Source of the DNA: Verrucomicrobiota bacterium
GTDB lineage: Bacteria; Verrucomicrobiota; Verrucomicrobiia; CAIQCK01
Direction of reading: 5' to 3'
DNA length: 43,066 bases
NCBI GenBank assembly: GCA_016235595.1
Contig: JACRJX010000045.1
Location: 1 to 43,066, forward strand
Of the stretch, positions 40,806 through 43,066 are shown piece after piece; within the stretch, counting starts at the first letter, position 1; each line of letters opens with the position of its first letter. Made by a program: the position numbers and the translations under genes. Below the pieces are notes generated by a model. It worked only from the letters and a program-made list of their open reading frames with translations, did no database searches and was not told where the DNA came from.

Positions 40806-42398
40806 TCAAAAACTTCTAGCATCGGCAGAATTGAAATCGCTGCCAACGGGAAGCACCGGCTTTGAAGGATAATCTTTACCCACGTGTGCGCTAAATGTAT
40901 AGCTAAACACTGGATGCAGACAGAGAGTGTCACTAGAACTAAAAGACAACGAATGATCTGCCGAATACTCAAATTCTCCCTGTATATACCGTTCGGTTTC
41001 AGCATCCGGGTTAACTTTCCCAATTACTCCCATACGGAATAACATTCTCGTAAAATGCTCAAACTCTTCCGACTCCAGAGCCTTCTTGCCGCGGTAGTTA
41101 AAGACCTTCTGTAAATGGCCGAAGTCAAAGCTCAGGGGCAACTCCGGAATACACGATTCACATACTTGCTGACCTCTAGGATAGATGGATCGATAAGCAG
41201 CAAATATCTCATAACATATAGTTTCTTCTACTTTCATAATGCCGCGGCGAATCGCGTCCGGCTCGATCTTTCGGTGAGACCCGCCCATCTCAATATTAAC
41301 GTGGCAAATACTATTTAGTATCAGGAGAAGGTGGCGCGGGAGCAATTGGGTGTGTCGCATTATATAGCTGATGGTGTCCTCAGTCTGGCCCAAACAGTTC
41401 TCTATGGTCGTGCCGAATATCTCGTTGAACAGAATTGCTGCGTCTTTTCTGTTATTGATATCAAGATGTTCGATGTTGTGTCGGCAGAACCCATCATAAT
41501 CACAATGTGTTTTGTAAAACAGACTCAAGCGTTGAGCCGCCAGGCAAAGCAGTTCTGAGGCGTGCCAGTAGAGAGAGACCTTATTTGCAAAATCTTTGGC
41601 CGGGTTGCTTGACATTTCGCGAAACAAAGGAAAAATTTCTGCAGGCAAACAAAATCGGACTTCATAAACGGGATTTCCAGCCGCAAACTTTCCAAGGCTC
41701 TTCAAAAGCCCCTTGATGGCCGCCTCTGCATACTCACGTCCCATTTGGAAGTCGTCCAAAGAGTCTACTAGCAACAAGGCACGCAAACCACGACTTGCAA
41801 GCGAATCGATAATATGCCTTCTAACCTCTTTTAATGTATACCCGCCTACATCCGTTGCCCATATTCGATCTGGCAAACCCTCAATCGAACGAGGTTCCCC
41901 AGCAGTGGAGAACAACGAAAAATAATACTCGATCAGGTCAGCCGGACTTGCGCAATAAGGAGGTGTAACCAAATCCAGATAGGACTTGGTTGCGTGATGC
42001 GCCTCAGAACTGAGATCATGTTTTGCCACACGATCAAGGCGCCACGCGCCAGTTAACCAAAATGCAATACTCCACAATTCTGCTATTGTTTCGACGTAAG
42101 TCTCCTGAGGAGCAATGCGAAGTATGGTTCGTATGACACTTGCGAGTGGACCTGTGGTGTTAATCTCATACACATATTTATACGCACTCTCATCTTGCAT
42201 CGCGTTTTGCAGGAAGGCGGTTTTACCCGATCCTTTTCTACCAACTATCAACGTCGGATGTTGCGACATGTTCTTAAAAATTCTGTTCTGCGTCTGAAAC
42301 AGCATACGCTTGCAGAAGGGATCCACTATAGTTGCCGCATCCTCAGGGCCAAATGGCTTGGCGGGTGTTAAGTGGTCACTAATTTGATGCTGATACAT
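40806..42398 (-). CDS. P-loop ATPase, Sll1717-like family
   Basis: A 530-residue cytoplasmic ATPase. The Walker A is GRKGSGKT (residues 53-60) and the Walker B is LLLVDSLDD (208-216). The region before Walker A (ATIVDPFCKRMLFQTQNRIF) and the long helical C-terminal part resemble the Sll1717-type P-loop ATPases, which are related to KAP/STAND NTPases. The role is not known; related NTPases occur in phage defence. Codon use is clearly richer in A+T than in the rest of the window and the start has a good AAAGGA site, both consistent with horizontal transfer. No partner nuclease gene is adjacent except the small Ada-type fragment. Confidence 0.62.
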   Translation of the reverse strand: MYQHQISDHLTPAKPFGPEDAATIVDPFCKRMLFQTQNRIFKNMSQHPTLIVGRKGSGKTAFLQNAMQDESAYKYVYEINTTGPLASVIRTILRIAPQETYVETIAELWSIAFWLTGAWRLDRVAKHDLSSEAHHATKSYLDLVTPPYCASPADLIEYYFSLFSTAGEPRSIEGLPDRIWATDVGGYTLKEVRRHIIDSLASRGLRALLLVDSLDDFQMGREYAEAAIKGLLKSLGKFAAGNPVYEVRFCLPAEIFPLFREMSSNPAKDFANKVSLYWHASELLCLAAQRLSLFYKTHCDYDGFCRHNIEHLDINNRKDAAILFNEIFGTTIENCLGQTEDTISYIMRHTQLLPRHLLLILNSICHVNIEMGGSHRKIEPDAIRRGIMKVEETICYEIFAAYRSIYPRGQQVCESCIPELPLSFDFGHLQKVFNYRGKKALESEEFEHFTRMLFRMGVIGKVNPDAETERYIQGEFEYSADHSLSFSSSDTLCLHPVFSYTFSAHVGKDYPSKPVLPVGSDFNSADARSF

Positions 42399-42936
42399 GG
42401 TTTTCCTTTATTCAGGCTCCGGGTATGCTCTGGAATTCACTTCGACTATTGTTGTTCTCTATCGAGTTAAGTGGAGGGAATTTAGTCCGAAGGTTAACAT
42501 GACTTCCTGTTTGCACTCAAAACCTTAAACCTGCGCTTTAAGTTTATTGAAACGACCAACACGAGTCAATCCATTTCGTCAACGCTCAAAACGGACTCGT
42601 CGGATTATTATATGCCGTCGATATAAGGGGCAATTCAGAAGACTCGATGCTTTCGCTGGGAAACGAGGGAAGAAATGCCGTCTGGATTGCAAGAAGCTAT
42701 TTGATACCGGGACGGCTTAGGTGGAGCCGCTCACCACAAGAAACCGCTGAAGCGCCGTTGCCCGACGAAGGCCAGTCATCGCATCGAGGATTGGAATAAC
42801 GGCGACCCCTGCCACATCTGCGACACTGTGATGAACCGGAAGGAAATGACGCAGATGTGGGATTGAGAGGAGAAAGCACTCAGCTCTCAGCCGTCAGCTC
42901 TCAGCCGTCAGCGGGGGAGAGGCGCAGGGCGCAGTC
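42399..42936. other. Gene-poor, AT-rich gap with a small zinc-finger-like remnant
   Basis: Bases 42399-42660 hold the leader of the ATPase gene and no other feature I can support. Bases 42705-42866 are an open frame without a start codon, ending RRCPTKASHRIEDW, then NNGDPCHICDTVMNRKE and a TGA; the C-x15-C-x2-C spacing looks protein-like, so it may be the 3' end of a lost gene. Bases 42881-42912 are a doubled CAGCTCTCAGCCGT repeat. Confidence 0.4.
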
Positions 42937-42939
42937 AGG

Positions 42940-43066
42940 ACATGGGTAACACTTATGGTTCAGAACATAGGTAACACATGTTGGGTTAAAGGTTACACTC
43001 TTGAGGGTTGGTTTGCCCAGCTTCAAGGCCGCCCGATCGGGCGGCCTTGAAGCTGGCGGTGGTCGG
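42940..43066 (+). mobile_element. Possible left end of an insertion sequence
   Basis: Three GGTWACAC repeats (in ACATGGGTAACAC at 42940, ACATAGGTAACAC at 42965 and AGGTTACAC at 42990) lie 20-25 bp apart, a layout seen at the ends of IS481/IS3-like elements where transposase binds. A 40-bp perfect palindrome follows at 43017-43056. The window ends before any transposase gene, so this stays tentative. Confidence 0.4.
43017..43056. repeat. 40-bp perfect palindrome
   Basis: CCAGCTTCAAGGCCGCCCGA is followed directly by its exact reverse complement, with no loop. No T-run follows. It could be a cruciform, a recombination site or part of an insertion-sequence end. Confidence 0.85.

Noticed and set aside
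1..43066. tRNA or rRNA genes
   Set aside because: I looked through the intergenic gaps for cloverleaf-like stems with a CCA-type 3' end or conserved rRNA blocks and saw none; a covariance-model scan would settle this.

Overview
The window reads as a chromosomal segment of a GC-rich Verrucomicrobiota-like bacterium, most like the Pedosphaera/Limisphaerales group. That placement is inferred from gene content: a PEP-CTERM protein tail at the left edge, many secreted hydrolases with Sec or Tat signals, collagen-like and fibronectin-type proteins, and dispersed palindromic intergenic repeats. No rRNA or tRNA was seen, so it is not proven.

Layout. 1-3.2 kb: a PEP-CTERM tail, two tiny membrane-hairpin proteins, a GNAT/FemAB-like transferase carrying the same hairpin at its C-terminus, and a secreted protein of unknown function. 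3.2-7.0 kb (minus): a compact operon of an FmdB-type zinc ribbon, a membrane zinc-ribbon protein, a secreted peptidase-like protein, a low-complexity secreted protein and probably a two-TM protein. 7.1-19.2 kb: mostly housekeeping and envelope genes, namely mpl, a minus-strand glycosylation set (SDR epimerase, GT2, and a GT39-like protein made of two tandem copies), rnr with a coupled LEA14-like lipoprotein, a MidA-type methyltransferase convergent with a solitary nuoA, a RIFT-barrel protein and an RluA-type pseudouridine synthase.

19.3-29.7 kb: seven co-oriented, closely spaced genes whose products all carry export signals. They encode a ceramidase-like protein, a beta-helix protein, a Tat-type alpha/beta hydrolase, a sialidase-like propeller, a tandem DUF1284-like cysteine protein, a second ceramidase-like protein and a double-domain esterase. 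Two more ceramidase-like paralogs lie at 31.4-34.2 kb. All four paralogs keep the metal-ligand residues of neutral ceramidases but lack the serine nucleophile. This array is the best candidate here for an undescribed extracellular degradation system.

34.2-43.1 kb is a plastic accessory region. It holds an M23-like secreted protein flanked by scars of two neighbouring genes, a 191-bp MITE-like element with an 8-bp target duplication inside one scar, hemerythrin, collagen-like and FN3 proteins, an 18-unit 21-bp tandem repeat, an XRE regulator, an unknown gene between direct repeats, an Ada-type zinc-domain fragment, an AT-rich Sll1717-like P-loop ATPase, and at the right edge a possible insertion-sequence end with a 40-bp perfect palindrome.
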